The notes: generated from the sequence alone by a model not told the origin. A stretch of 64,000 bases of DNA from Vibrio agarilyticus (GCF_012641465.1 NZ_JABAIK010000007.1:62001-126000); one strand, 5' to 3'; positions 1-8,827 are shown, counted from the first letter of the stretch. Numbers and translations are program-made.

Positions 1-32
1 GATAATGCTCTTGCGTCAAACCAGTTTGAAAC

Positions 33-106
33 GATACCCAAACCATGTGGAATCGCAATAAGCTGTCAACAAAGAAAAGTGTTGGGACTTCATGTGGGAT
101 GGGGAC
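33..106 (+). repeat. Degenerate short ERIC-like repeat
   Basis: The left end resembles the family terminus (GATACCCAAACCATG against TATACCCAAACAACTT). The right part, from CAAAGAAAAG to the end TGTGGGATGGGGACA, matches the right part of the complete copy at 16214-16367. The central section is missing. It lies just upstream of the nitroreductase gene and may contribute to its 5' leader. Confidence 0.5.
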
Positions 107-134
107 ATCACGACACTATGGGGAGAGAGTCTGT

Positions 135-791
135 ATGCATGACATCATCAATGAATTGCTAAAACGCTATACCGCTAAGCAATACGACCCTAGCAAACGG
201 GTCCCAGAAGAGAAAATCGAAATATTAAAAGAGGCGATTCGGTTAACCCCCTCTTCCATTAACTCCCAACCGTGGAAATTTCTTCTTTTAGAAAGTGACG
301 AAGCCAAACAGCGTTTTCACAACACATTTGCTATCAAATACCAATTTAACCAACACCACGCTCTTGAAGCATCACACATCATTTTATTTGCCCACAAGCC
401 TAACTACACTCGCGAGGACTTCATTCAACGTTTAGAAGCAGAGCGACAAGCGGGTCGTTTGCCTGATGACATGTACGACGCACGCCTTGAAGGCAGTTTT
501 ACGTTTGTTGAAGTTAATACAAACGAATATGGCATCAACAGTCAGTGGACCCGCGCGCAGCTCTATCTCGCGCTCGGTAATGCCTTATGCGTCCTCGCCA
601 GATTAGGCATAGATTCAACCCCAATGGAAGGGGTTGATAGTGAGCTGATTGCAGCGGAGTTTGCTGATGAGTTGGATGGCTACATCTGTGATGTGGCACT
701 AGCCTTTGGCTATGCCAACCCGGGCGAAGACTATAATTACGGTTTACCCAAATCTCGGCTACCCATGGATGAAATTTTCAAAACACTGTGA
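135..791 (+). CDS. Nitroreductase family protein (NfsB/YdgI-like)
   Basis: A 218-residue protein of the FMN-dependent nitroreductase fold, which reduces nitro compounds or quinones with NAD(P)H. The N-terminus has the family pattern RYTAKQYD (about residues 11-18) followed by TPSSINSQPWKF (about 38-49), the usual FMN-binding stretch. The length fits the family (about 215-220). The frame is open from position 45, but the ATG at 135 is preferred: it has a purine-rich GGGGAGAGAG just upstream and gives the normal N-terminus. It is a single gene, convergent with the minus-strand genes to its right. The physiological substrate cannot be read from the sequence. Confidence 0.85.
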   Translation: MHDIINELLKRYTAKQYDPSKRVPEEKIEILKEAIRLTPSSINSQPWKFLLLESDEAKQRFHNTFAIKYQFNQHHALEASHIILFAHKPNYTREDFIQRLEAERQAGRLPDDMYDARLEGSFTFVEVNTNEYGINSQWTRAQLYLALGNALCVLARLGIDSTPMEGVDSELIAAEFADELDGYICDVALAFGYANPGEDYNYGLPKSRLPMDEIFKTL

Positions 792-797
792 TGTGTT

Positions 798-934
798 ATA
801 CCCAAACAACTTGGAGTTGCAGGTAGGCGGCAAGCGAGCAAAGCCTCTGAGCACTTCGTGAACAAAGACGAGCTATGTGATGAGGTTTGTGAGAACCAGC
901 CAACAACCCTGCAACTTCAAGTGGAAAGGGTATA
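798..934 (+). repeat. ERIC element, near full length
   Basis: A 137-bp element with ends TATACCC and GGGTATA, a left arm reading CAACTTGGAGTTGCAGG and a right arm reading GCAACTTCAAGTGGAAAG. The centre includes GAGCACTTCGTGAAC and GATGAGGTTTGTGAGA, shared with the other copies. It fills the gap between two convergent genes and stops 8 bp before the stop codon of the minus-strand gene. Confidence 0.85.
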
Positions 935-941
935 GTTAAAG

Positions 942-1394
942 TCAGCGCGCAGATTGCTTGCGCGCTTGCCGCAAAAACCACCAGCGTAATACAAACACTT
1001 GCAGCGCGCTGATCGCCAACATAAGCACTGGAATAAAAAAGCTGAAAATCGCCAGCGAGATGTAAACCAGGCTCAATGCCAATTTTTCTATCAAGTGCGT
1101 CGAATGTTCTATGTCTGCCGTTGCGCCATCGGCCATCACACCAAACGCGAGAAGGTAGAAACAAAATAACCATAAACCCGCGAGCAGCGATCTACCGCGA
1201 AAAACCCAGCCAATACAGAGCCGAGCCCCAATAAAGGCGACACAGATCAGTAATAATAAGGCTGCAACGTCAAGCGGGTAATGGGTGAGATTTTGCAACG
1301 TGTTACCCTGAGTCACTATTGCCGCAACCAAAAGCACCAATGAAATGGTAAACAAAGTAAAGATCAGCGACAGCCGATTTAAGCTGGTTGCCAT
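942..1394 (-). CDS. Hypothetical integral membrane protein (150 aa)
   Basis: Unrecognised. About four hydrophobic segments are visible: one close to the N-terminus after MATSLNRLSLIF, two in the middle (LLLLICVAFIGA and LLAGLWLFCFYLLAF) and one near the C-terminus (SLAIFSFFIPVLMLAISAL), followed by a basic tail. The frame is open far upstream, but that part overlaps the next gene in another frame. The ATG at 1394 has a GGGAG motif just ahead, so I start there. It is the third of three consecutive small membrane-protein genes on this strand, probably one transcript. Confidence 0.65.
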   Translation of the reverse strand: MATSLNRLSLIFTLFTISLVLLVAAIVTQGNTLQNLTHYPLDVAALLLLICVAFIGARLCIGWVFRGRSLLAGLWLFCFYLLAFGVMADGATADIEHSTHLIEKLALSLVYISLAIFSFFIPVLMLAISALQVFVLRWWFLRQARKQSAR

Positions 1395-1426
1395 AATGAC
1401 TCCCGTGCTCGCTTTAACGATAGAAA

Positions 1427-1687
1427 CTAGCGATAGAAATATCGTGCCACTGCTGTTCCGAGACGATAACCCAAATAGAAAATTCCAACCAATATCACAG
1501 ATGCCGTGGTGTAACTTAGCCAGACAGGAAATCCAAGCCCAAAGGCAAGTGAAAACGTAATCCCATTGAGCACTTCCAATGGCCACAGATACCAGACTTG
1601 AGCCGTGGTTAGGCCTAGGGCCAAAGAAAGCAGGCATAGCACGAGGACACCACCGACAATGCCGCTCCACTGAATTGTTTTTTTCAT
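1427..1687 (-). CDS. Hypothetical small membrane protein (86 aa)
   Basis: Unrecognised. It begins MKKTIQWSG and has two or three hydrophobic segments covering most of the chain (GGVLVLCLLSLALGL, then ITFSLAFGLGF, then ASVILVGIFYLGYRL) and a short Arg/Tyr-rich tail. An AAGAGATTG sequence lies just before the ATG. It sits between the 150-aa membrane protein and the DUF2214-like gene on the same strand with short gaps, which suggests co-transcription. No enzymatic motif is visible. Confidence 0.6.
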   Translation of the reverse strand: MKKTIQWSGIVGGVLVLCLLSLALGLTTAQVWYLWPLEVLNGITFSLAFGLGFPVWLSYTTASVILVGIFYLGYRLGTAVARYFYR

Positions 1688-1723
1688 TACAATCTCTTTT
1701 GGTTCACTCCCCCTGTTAATGCA

Positions 1724-2179
1724 TTATGGCCACGATGAAAAACCACGCGCGACGAGAACCGCAAGCAGAGGAATTATTAAAATCAGCGCGATTTGCACGC
1801 TAATGTATGAGCGCAATCTCGCTGATAGTGTTATTTCACCGGGATCATCATACTGAAAACGTAGCGAACGTCGACATTTTAGATATTGCACCGTCGGGTA
1901 CAAAGAGACTAACGCCATGACCACAAAAAGCGTCACTTTAAGATGAAATAGTGGGTTATCCGTGTAGTACTCCGGTGGCTTACCAACCCAAAACCAGAGC
2001 CCGACACCACTCATCAACACGCCAAGCGCGGCTAAACCATACGTGGCATCAATCGCCGCGATGATCTCTAAGCGTCGGCGACTGATGGTTGGGCGCACCA
2101 AAAACCATTGAGTGACTATCATGGCGGTTAAAATTAATATCGAAAGCAGATGGCAATATTTTATCCAAACGTATTCCAT
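1724..2179 (-). CDS. DUF2214-like membrane protein
   Basis: A 151-residue protein with four predicted membrane helices. The first begins after MEYVWIKYCHLLSILIL, and there is a conserved-looking loop with GVGLWFWVGKPPEYYTDN. The pattern and length resemble the DUF2214 family of unknown function, by memory rather than a search. The ATG at 2179 follows a GAGGCGAG ribosome-binding site. It is 18 bp downstream of the methyltransferase gene on the same strand, so the pair is probably one operon. Confidence 0.65.
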   Translation of the reverse strand: MEYVWIKYCHLLSILILTAMIVTQWFLVRPTISRRRLEIIAAIDATYGLAALGVLMSGVGLWFWVGKPPEYYTDNPLFHLKVTLFVVMALVSLYPTVQYLKCRRSLRFQYDDPGEITLSARLRSYISVQIALILIIPLLAVLVARGFSSWP

Positions 2180-2197
2180 AAACTCGCCTCTATATCC

Positions 2198-2962
2198 TCA
2201 ACGGGTGGATACCAAGCCTTTTTGTGCCACACAGACCATTTGCAATGAGGTCGGTTTAAGCAGATCACCGCTCCAATTGCGGTGCAAATTTTCGACGCCA
2301 AAGCCTGCGGCATTAAGCAGTGAGGTCACTGTCTTGACCGAGCGGTAACGCATCTGCTGTAGAGATTCATAAACATCGCCATTAGGATAAAGCCGCCGCT
2401 TACGAAAATGCATAATACTGCGCTGCGCATCAAAGCGTTCGCGCTTGGCAAAATAGCTCACTTTTTCCCCACCAGGGCTAAAATAAACACCGCCAAAATC
2501 ATAATCTAACGACGGTTCAACATTGTGACGAAGGGGCAAGCGGCTATCAAAGATGAGGCGCCCGTTAGGACTGAGGTGACGAGCGATATTACGCAGCATA
2601 CGCAATGCGTCAGCATCGCGAGTGAACGATTGTAAGGCGTTGCCAGAGACAACGGCGATGTCATATGGCGCGCCAAGTTGGAAGTCTCGAGCATCGCCTT
2701 TAACGAAATTTATATTATCGATACGCCGCGACTTGTAACACGCATGTCGTAACATTGCAGGGCTAATATCGATGCCCGTAGCGTCAAGAACGTATCGCGT
2801 TAACGGAATAGAGACTAGTCCGGTGCCACAACAGACATCCAGTAGTCGTCGCGCACCCTGTGCAATAATCTGTCGCCGCACGAACGCCACGCTTTTTTGA
2901 TACAAATGCGCGTACTGACAGTCATACTCTTCCCCTGACCAATATTCTGTTAGCGCCTGCAT
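2198..2962 (-). CDS. Class I SAM-dependent methyltransferase
   Basis: A 254-residue Rossmann-fold methyltransferase. Motif I is RLLDVCCGTGLVSIPL (about residues 39-54), which binds S-adenosylmethionine. An acidic loop follows (GIDISPAMLRHA), then a KGDARDF element at about 88-94 and a catalytic-strand-like YDIAVVSGNAL. The start has a strong TAAGGAG ribosome-binding site at the normal distance. The substrate is not evident; small-molecule methyltransferases of this type are common. It heads the minus-strand run reaching down to 942. Confidence 0.75.
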   Translation of the reverse strand: MQALTEYWSGEEYDCQYAHLYQKSVAFVRRQIIAQGARRLLDVCCGTGLVSIPLTRYVLDATGIDISPAMLRHACYKSRRIDNINFVKGDARDFQLGAPYDIAVVSGNALQSFTRDADALRMLRNIARHLSPNGRLIFDSRLPLRHNVEPSLDYDFGGVYFSPGGEKVSYFAKRERFDAQRSIMHFRKRRLYPNGDVYESLQQMRYRSVKTVTSLLNAAGFGVENLHRNWSGDLLKPTSLQMVCVAQKGLVSTR

Positions 2963-3046
2963 GACGACTCCTTATCGCAACAATGCGTTAAAAAGTATAA
3001 GAAGCCACGAGGTATCACGATGCTTCAGCGCTGAGATAGCGGCCAT

Positions 3047-3076
3047 AAAAAAAACGCTCCTGGCTGAGGAGCGTTT
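3047..3076 (-). terminator. Rho-independent terminator of yajD
   Basis: Stem AAACGCTCC / GGAGCGTTT with a 7-base loop. Read on the minus strand it is followed by a run of eight T residues. It lies 31 bp beyond the yajD stop codon. Confidence 0.85.
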
Positions 3077-3106
3077 CATAACTGGTTAGGAATTAATGAC
3101 CGTAAA

Positions 3107-3451
3107 TTACTTCTTCATCATCTTAGCGAGATCAGCAAACGGATTGTAGGTCGCCGATTGATGATCGTCTAAGCGTGCGGTGCTCTCAACACCATAACGT
3201 TCATGATCAAGGTATTTCGAATGTTCATGATCATGACAGTACAAACAGAGTAGCTCCCAGTTACTGCCATCTTCTGGGTTATTGGTGTGATCATGGTCAA
3301 TATGATGCACCGTTAGCTCGCGCAGATTGGAATAAGTAAATTCTCGCGTGCATTTACCACACACCCAAGGGTAAAGCTTCAGTGCTTTTTCACGATATCC
3401 ATGCTCTAAACGTGCATATGCAGCACTGCTTCCTGTGTAATCTGATGACAT
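3107..3451 (-). CDS. yajD: YajD family HNH endonuclease-like protein
   Basis: A 114-residue HNH protein. The zinc-binding and catalytic core is visible in order: CGKC (about residues 31-34), then TVHHIDHDHTNN (the HH and N of the HNH signature), then LCLYCHDHEH. This arrangement and length match the YajD family, whose cellular role is unclear. The ATG at 3451 has an AAAGG ribosome-binding site. It is a single gene with its own terminator at 3047-3076. Confidence 0.85.
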   Translation of the reverse strand: MSSDYTGSSAAYARLEHGYREKALKLYPWVCGKCTREFTYSNLRELTVHHIDHDHTNNPEDGSNWELLCLYCHDHEHSKYLDHERYGVESTARLDDHQSATYNPFADLAKMMKK

Positions 3452-3580
3452 CTTGGTACCTTTAAGATGATATTAGCAACCTAAATTATTCTCGTGGAGT
3501 AGCGCGTCTTATGACATAGCCCTACTGCATTTATACCTGAGTCATTGGAAAAAAGTCACTTAAAAATGCATCAAACCATC

Positions 3581-4447
3581 TCAGAGACAAAAATGGCAAT
3601 TTTCGCGCGTTAATCCATGCTCACCAGATAAATTGCGTAGATGCGTGCGCCCTTCCTCAAGGCCCATTTCATAGCCTTCTAACAGCACGGATTTGCGCAT
3701 CGTTAAACGCTGAACTCGAAAATCGTCAGGTGGCGCGATCACGCGGATCACCGTGCCTTTTGGTGGCTGACGAATAAACTCCAGTGACTCATTATAATTT
3801 TCTGAACGTTGCAGCATAGCTTCAGCCATATTCGGGTACTCGGCAAAGAGTTTGCGCATTAGCCAAGGCGTCTGCAGCGACTTTTTTGAATAATTCAGCG
3901 GCTGTGACAAAATCACGGTGATTTCACGCGCGCCGCGGCGGTACGCTTCGCGAACCGGAATCGAATCCGCCACTCCACCATCGGTGTAGCAGCCGCCAGA
4001 AAAACAAGGCGTTTGTTTATACGCAATCGGTAGCGCGGTAGTGGCTTCTATGGCGTGATGAAAGTTGTTTCGATCAATACGGTAATAGTCCGCCTTGCCT
4101 GTCGCGATGTTCGTGGTTGCGGCAAGAAAAGGAATACCATCAAACAATTTTTCAGGGTCAACCGGATATAAACGATTAGACTCTTCAAAGAGCCATTTAA
4201 CATCGATTAAATCCCCCCCTTTCATAAATCTTGCCCAATCAAAAAATCGACGACTGGTCGCCAGTTGAGTAATGACATTAATGCTGCGATGAGGGTAGTC
4301 GGAAAGATAACCAATCAAGTTTGACGCACCAGCAGACACGCCAATCACAAAATCAAATGGCTTATATTCCATATCAATAAACGTATCGAGCACACCAGCG
4401 GCAAACACGCCTCGCATAGCGCCGCCTTCAGCAACCAAGGCTTTCAT
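3581..4447 (-). CDS. Patatin-like phospholipase (YjjU family)
   Basis: A 288-residue patatin-fold serine hydrolase, predicted to hydrolyse phospholipid acyl esters. The glycine-rich oxyanion element is EGGAMRGVFAAGVLD at the N-terminus, the nucleophile elbow GVSAG is at about residues 37-41, and the second catalytic element DGG is in CYTDGGVADSIPV. This Ser-Asp dyad and the total length fit the YjjU branch. No signal peptide is present, so it is probably cytoplasmic. It starts at ATG 4447 with a GAGGAAAAT purine tract upstream, and stands alone. Confidence 0.85.
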   Translation of the reverse strand: MKALVAEGGAMRGVFAAGVLDTFIDMEYKPFDFVIGVSAGASNLIGYLSDYPHRSINVITQLATSRRFFDWARFMKGGDLIDVKWLFEESNRLYPVDPEKLFDGIPFLAATTNIATGKADYYRIDRNNFHHAIEATTALPIAYKQTPCFSGGCYTDGGVADSIPVREAYRRGAREITVILSQPLNYSKKSLQTPWLMRKLFAEYPNMAEAMLQRSENYNESLEFIRQPPKGTVIRVIAPPDDFRVQRLTMRKSVLLEGYEMGLEEGRTHLRNLSGEHGLTRENCHFCL

Positions 4448-4516
4448 CGCATTTTCCTCACAAATTTTTCACCAGCATAACGTGGGGTTTTAACAGAGAA
4501 CAGTTGATTTTAGTTA

Positions 4517-4780
4517 TCAACGCGATTGCTGCTTGCTATCAGGCCAGTTAGCTTTGCTACCACGAAGTGAAAAATGCCACTTGATGCGCCACAAGTTGAA
4601 TAACATCACAATATTTAACAATAGTGATGCAAAAAATAGAAATTTTGATCCATCAGTGAGCATTATTTGAAAAAGTGACTTAAATTTGTAGCCGTACCTT
4701 AAAGATTTTTCATTCACAACTACTGTATGCGCTCCGTTATCGTCGAACTCAGTCAGGGAGATGGGCTGTAACAGAAACAC
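4517..4780 (-). CDS. Hypothetical membrane protein, start uncertain or gene truncated
   Basis: Unrecognised. From a GTG at 4780 the product is 87 residues: a short hydrophobic stretch, a polar domain with NEKSLRYGYKF, a clear membrane helix FLFFASLLLNIVMLFNLW and a basic tail. The frame stays open upstream of the GTG and encodes more hydrophobic residues (ILAVPFVFLLQP), so a first membrane segment probably exists, but no good start or ribosome-binding site is seen there. It may be the 3' part of a damaged two-helix membrane protein. Confidence 0.4.
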   Translation of the reverse strand: MFLLQPISLTEFDDNGAHTVVVNEKSLRYGYKFKSLFQIMLTDGSKFLFFASLLLNIVMLFNLWRIKWHFSLRGSKANWPDSKQQSR

Positions 4781-4863
4781 GAACGGAACCGCTAAAATCG
4801 GGGAATCAGTAGAATGTAGTGAAAGGTTGGTACAAAAACATAACTAATAAAAAGGGCAGAACA

Positions 4864-5055
4864 ATGGAAAACTTAATCACGTCCGCGATGGAAATTCGCA
4901 ATCGTACTTTAGTGACAAGCTTGCTATCTGATCGAGGGTTTAAAATCACCATGACCGACTTTGACGATATGTCATTTGAAGGAACGGAAAGTCATATCAA
5001 TGTGCACTATGATCTTTTTTCAAACGTCGAGTCAATCACAGTTGTACCAAAATAA
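4864..5055 (+). CDS. Small hypothetical protein (63 aa)
   Basis: Unrecognised. A soluble, acidic 63-residue protein starting MENLITSAMEIRNRT with no membrane segment or signal peptide. An upstream ATG at 4819 is in frame, but 4864 is nearer to a GGGCAG purine stretch. A good rho-independent terminator (5087-5112) follows 32 bp after the stop, which supports transcription as a one-gene unit. It is divergent from the membrane-protein fragment at 4517-4780. Confidence 0.5.
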   Translation: MENLITSAMEIRNRTLVTSLLSDRGFKITMTDFDDMSFEGTESHINVHYDLFSNVESITVVPK

Positions 5056-5086
5056 AGCGGTAACAAAATAAGTTCGAATCTAAGTT

Positions 5087-5112
5087 CGCCAGTCTTATCG
5101 ACTGGCGTTTTT
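5087..5112 (+). terminator. Rho-independent terminator
   Basis: Stem CGCCAGT / ACTGGCG with a 7-base loop, followed by TTTTTG on the plus strand. It ends the short gene at 4864-5055 and abuts the convergent end of phnR. Confidence 0.85.
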
Positions 5113-5115
5113 GTC

Positions 5116-5823
5116 TCAACGTCCTGTCAACTCTGCCACCGATTCAATCGAAATCGCGTCATGACGCCAATACTCGATATCACAATCAATCAACTCCCCA
5201 TGCTGATTATAATTGGTGCGCTCAACGACCATTGCCGGAGTCCCCGACGTCGCTCGCAGCGCTTGAGCGATATTACCCAGCAACGTACTGGTGCTAATTC
5301 GATACTGGGTTTTTTGATAAATCACGCCATAGTGTTCACGGTAAATATCGGTTAACGAGTGAGTTAAGTCGTAATCCAACAAATGAGGGAAGCGCTCAGC
5401 GCGCACATAATTGATCACGTAAACCACCGGGCGGTCTTCTAGATAACGGACTCGATCAACTCGATAAACATTTGAAAATGGCGCTAGATTCAATAATCGT
5501 GAAGCGAGCTTATCTGCCAAACTGGTCTTTGCCGCAATGAGCACCGTTTTTGGTTCGCGCTGCTGCGCTCGAGCCATATTGGGAAAATTCAGTGTCTGCG
5601 TTGGATCGTAACGCAGTGGCTCTGGTGATATAAACCAGCCACGGCGATCTTCACGGTAAATGCGCCCTTCCGCTTCAAGCAGAGACAAGGCTTCTCGCAA
5701 CGTCACTCGAGTCGTACCAAACGACTCGGCAAGACTACGCTCGGCCGGGAGCTTTTGCCTTGGCGCCAACATTCCCGCATCAATTTGTTCGACTATCGCA
5801 TCTTTGATTTTTACATATTGCAC
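5116..5823 (-). CDS. phnR: GntR/HutC-family regulator of phosphonate use, PhnR
   Basis: A 235-residue regulator. Residues ~1-65 are a GntR winged-helix domain (LPAERSLAESFGTTRVTLREAL...LEAEGRIYREDRRGWFI). Residues ~85-230 are a UTRA effector-binding domain typical of the HutC branch (FSNVYRVDRVRYLEDRPVVYVINYVRA...). It ends the transporter operon, 9 bp after the permease gene, so it is probably co-transcribed and autoregulated. The effector is likely AEP or a catabolite (inference). HutC-type regulators bind GT-N-TA-N-AC-like palindromes, and such a site occurs ahead of phnT, phnS and phnW here. Confidence 0.85.
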   Translation of the reverse strand: MQYVKIKDAIVEQIDAGMLAPRQKLPAERSLAESFGTTRVTLREALSLLEAEGRIYREDRRGWFISPEPLRYDPTQTLNFPNMARAQQREPKTVLIAAKTSLADKLASRLLNLAPFSNVYRVDRVRYLEDRPVVYVINYVRAERFPHLLDYDLTHSLTDIYREHYGVIYQKTQYRISTSTLLGNIAQALRATSGTPAMVVERTNYNQHGELIDCDIEYWRHDAISIESVAELTGR

Positions 5824-5832
5824 GGTGAATCC

Positions 5833-7557
5833 CTATCGTTTGCGCCACGCCTGCGTTCGCGTGTTTAACCATTTACCTGCCACCATCTGAACAATCTTAG
5901 CGGTTGCAGCAGCCATCATGATCATAACCGCCATGGCTGCTGCTGAGCCCGTCTGGCCTGCATCGTCCATATTCAAAATAGAGACGGAAGCAAGAATGGT
6001 GTCAGTTGAATATAGGAATACTACCGCAGAAGTGGTGGTTAGCGCATTAACAAACAGATAAGTGGCGATATCCAAGATTGCAGGTAAACAGACTGGCAAG
6101 GTCACTTTTAAGAAAAGGCGGTATTGCGGCAACTTCACTGACGCAGCCGTCGCTTCAATTTCACTTGGCAGCTGCTTTAGCGCTGTTAAGGCCGTCATAT
6201 GCCCAACAGTGTAATAATGCACCACTGTGTTGATCACCAAAAACGCCATTGTTCCATAAAGCCAATTAAACGGATTATTAGCATCATTAAAATAAAAAAT
6301 ATAACCCAAGCCAAGCACCATGCCGGGAACGGCCATTGGCACGACACTGATCATTTGCAGCGTTTGACGAATTGGACCAAAAGCACGCCCTTTTTCAATG
6401 CAATACGCCGCGATAAATATCAAGACTGTCCCGAACAGTGCTGTCCAACCCGCCAATGTCAGCGAGTTAAAGAAAGGAAGCCAGCCATAGGTGCTCATCT
6501 CGGCAAAATTATAGTTATTCAGAGTTAACGCTTTATTCCATGGCCAAAAAGTGACGAGCGATCCATAAACAGCCATTGCAAGAAGCGCACAAACTGCAGC
6601 AGAAATCAAAGCACAATACACAAAACAAAATCCGTCACGAAGACGATTTGGTGAGGGCACATAAGGCACAGAGCGCGTATCAAATAGGCTTTTTTGCTTT
6701 TTCTGCACCCAGCGATCTGCGGTAAACGCGAGTAAAGCAGGCAGCAATAAAATCAGGCTTGTTACCGCGCCCATAGCAAAGTTCTGCTGACCAATCACCT
6801 GCTTAAAAATATCAGTGGCTAAGACGTTGTAACTCCCACCAATAACTTTTGCGACACCAAAATCGGTAATAACCAAAGTAAACACGACGATTAGTGTACT
6901 GATTAGGCCGTATTTAGCCGCTGGAAGTGTCACGACAAAAAAGGTTTTCAGTGGTGATGTTTTTAGCGCACGAGCGGCTTCATAAAGACGCGCGTCTGAC
7001 GTGCGCAGTGACGTTGTCAAAATCATCAAGGCATGTGGAAATGTCCAAAAAATCAGGCCTAGCGCAATACCGATAAGCCCATATACCGAATGCCCCGAAA
7101 GAAGGCTTTTGGCAATACCCTGATTACCAAATAGAAAAATCAGACTGATTGCCGGAAGCAGTGACGGCGCTAAAATGGGCGCGGTCCCAAGAATCTGAAA
7201 CAAACTCTTTAGTGGCATGCACGAGCGTGTGAGGGCGTAGGCATAACCAAATGCCATGATACCGACCACTAAGGTCACTAATATGCCCACCGCCGCCGTA
7301 TTGCCGACCGAAACCCAAAGCGAAGCAGAAGCAAAATAAGTCGCAAAGTTGGCAAGACCGACAAATTCTCCGGCGTTGCTTTGCACGCTTTTGGTCAACA
7401 TCGCCCACAATGGCATGATGATAAACAGCGCCATCAAAGCTGCCATTAATGTCAGTAAACAAAAGAGTACAAGATTGTCTCGACTTATGCGGTTGAACAG
7501 CGTTTGGACTTTTACGCTAAGGATCTGAGTTTGAGTGGTCATAGACATTACCGTCAT
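5833..7557 (-). CDS. 2-aminoethylphosphonate ABC transporter permease (PhnU-PhnV fusion type)
   Basis: A 574-residue inner-membrane permease with about twelve hydrophobic segments in two similar halves. Each half carries a binding-protein-dependent transport loop: EAARALKTSPLKTFFVVTLPAA in the first, and EIEATAASVKLPQYRLFLKVTLPV in the second. These EAA loops contact the ATPase. The single chain thus replaces separate PhnU and PhnV subunits. Several ATGs lie close together at the start (7557, 7548, 7542); 7557 has a GGAA motif nine bases upstream. The neighbours PhnT, PhnS and PhnR fix the substrate as AEP-like. Confidence 0.88.
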   Translation of the reverse strand: MTVMSMTTQTQILSVKVQTLFNRISRDNLVLFCLLTLMAALMALFIIMPLWAMLTKSVQSNAGEFVGLANFATYFASASLWVSVGNTAAVGILVTLVVGIMAFGYAYALTRSCMPLKSLFQILGTAPILAPSLLPAISLIFLFGNQGIAKSLLSGHSVYGLIGIALGLIFWTFPHALMILTTSLRTSDARLYEAARALKTSPLKTFFVVTLPAAKYGLISTLIVVFTLVITDFGVAKVIGGSYNVLATDIFKQVIGQQNFAMGAVTSLILLLPALLAFTADRWVQKKQKSLFDTRSVPYVPSPNRLRDGFCFVYCALISAAVCALLAMAVYGSLVTFWPWNKALTLNNYNFAEMSTYGWLPFFNSLTLAGWTALFGTVLIFIAAYCIEKGRAFGPIRQTLQMISVVPMAVPGMVLGLGYIFYFNDANNPFNWLYGTMAFLVINTVVHYYTVGHMTALTALKQLPSEIEATAASVKLPQYRLFLKVTLPVCLPAILDIATYLFVNALTTTSAVVFLYSTDTILASVSILNMDDAGQTGSAAAMAVMIMMAAATAKIVQMVAGKWLNTRTQAWRKR

Positions 7558-7578
7558 AAATGAATTTCCGTGTTGACG

Positions 7579-8691
7579 TTAAGCGGCTTGCTCATCACTA
7601 ACTGCGTAATTTTGACAATCAAAACCATGAAGCCCTTGCTGGGCAAGTGCAATGTAACGAATATCGCCAATGGCAATATTCAGTCGCTCAACTACATCGA
7701 CAGGCACATCAACAACAATAGGCGCGGCGCCACTGTCGTTTTGCAATACACAATCAACGCGAAAAAAAGCGCCTAAAAACTCTTTCGCAATAATTCGCAC
7801 AGGCAGGGTTTTAGAATAAGAATCAACAAATTGGATCTGCTGTGGACGCACCGCCAAATCAAAGCGATCGCCACGGCGAAGTTCGCGATTAGTAAGTTGA
7901 GGCAGTGGCAGCAAAGTTTCTGCGACGCGCAGCTGGACGTCACTGGCAACTGAGCACTCGATAAAATTCATACAACCTACAAACTCGGCCACAAAGCGCG
8001 TTGCAGGCTGCTGATAGATCTCTTGAGGCGTCCCTACTTGCTCAATAACACCATGATTCATCACCACGATGCGATCGGCCATTGATAACGCTTCATCTTG
8101 ATCGTGCGTTACCATAATCGTGGTGATACCTAGCTTACGTTGCAGATTGCAAATCTCATCTCGCAAATGAACCCGCACTTTGGCATCGAGCGCAGAAAGC
8201 GGTTCATCGAGCAGCAATAAGCCTGGCGATAACGCTAACGCGCGCGCAAGTGCCACTCGCTGCTGCTGACCTCCAGACAATTGATTTGGGTATTTTTCAC
8301 CTGATGTCGGCAAGCCAATAGTGGCGAGCCAATACTCAACTTTTGCCAAAGCATCGTGGTTGGACATACCCTGATTTTTCAAACCAATTGCGATATTTTC
8401 TTGAACAGTCAAATTGGGAAATAAAGCATAGGATTGAAAAACAATACCAAAGTCGCGTTTCTCTGGGGGCAAAAAGGTCGTCTCTTGCCGATTTTGATAA
8501 ATGTGCCCAGAAGAGGGTAAATCAAGACCTGCAATGGCGCGCAGCAATGTGGTTTTGCCGCAGCCCGAAGGGCCAAGAAAACAAATAAACTCGCCCTTTT
8601 CAATCGCCAGCGAAATCTGCTTAAGTGCGGTAAATTGACCAAAATGCTTCACCACATTTTGAATGTCGAGATAAGGTTGGGTTGTTGTCAT
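7579..8691 (-). CDS. phnT: 2-aminoethylphosphonate ABC transporter ATP-binding protein PhnT
   Basis: A 370-residue transporter ATPase. Walker A is GPSGCGKTTLL, the signature is LSGGQQQRVALARAL and Walker B is LLLDEPLSALD with the H-loop in MVTHDQDEAL. The C-terminal ~110 residues form a TOBE-type regulatory domain. The frame is open to 8718, but the ATG at 8691 has AAAGGAG at the right distance. The upstream in-frame region overlaps the PhnR-like operator (8703-8720), so it is probably not translated. It is 21 bp upstream of the permease gene in the same operon. Confidence 0.9.
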   Translation of the reverse strand: MTTTQPYLDIQNVVKHFGQFTALKQISLAIEKGEFICFLGPSGCGKTTLLRAIAGLDLPSSGHIYQNRQETTFLPPEKRDFGIVFQSYALFPNLTVQENIAIGLKNQGMSNHDALAKVEYWLATIGLPTSGEKYPNQLSGGQQQRVALARALALSPGLLLLDEPLSALDAKVRVHLRDEICNLQRKLGITTIMVTHDQDEALSMADRIVVMNHGVIEQVGTPQEIYQQPATRFVAEFVGCMNFIECSVASDVQLRVAETLLPLPQLTNRELRRGDRFDLAVRPQQIQFVDSYSKTLPVRIIAKEFLGAFFRVDCVLQNDSGAAPIVVDVPVDVVERLNIAIGDIRYIALAQQGLHGFDCQNYAVSDEQAA

Positions 8692-8702
8692 TACACAATC
8701 TC

Positions 8703-8720
8703 CTTTGGTATACACCAAAG
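8703..8720. promoter_or_regulatory. Putative PhnR operator 1 (phnT)
   Basis: Perfect inverted repeat CTTTGGT-ATAC-ACCAAAG immediately upstream of the phnT ribosome-binding site. Its core TGGTATACACCA is repeated exactly ahead of phnW (12658-12669), and a variant lies ahead of phnS (9913-9924). Assignment to PhnR is an inference from HutC-type site shape and location. Confidence 0.65.
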
Positions 8721-8796
8721 TTAATTGTAAATTATGACGCTTAAATGACAGATTTGCAGCAGTAATATGACAATTTTGAATCCGCTAATGCAAATA

Positions 8797-8827
8797 GCGC
8801 CTGCACGCTTCACCAAACGCACAGGCG
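8797..8827 (-). other. Intercistronic hairpin between phnS and phnT
   Basis: Arms CGCCTG / CAGGCG flank a second partial stem (GCGT with the ACGC side) in the spacer between phnS and phnT. There is no strong T-run, so it may be an RNA-stabilising or partial-termination structure that keeps the binding protein more abundant than the rest of the transporter. That role is an inference. Confidence 0.35.

Noticed and set aside
796-1173. 125-codon minus-strand reading frame
   Set aside because: Its last part is the reverse of an ERIC element, and the remainder overlaps a better membrane-protein frame in another phase; no ribosome-binding site.
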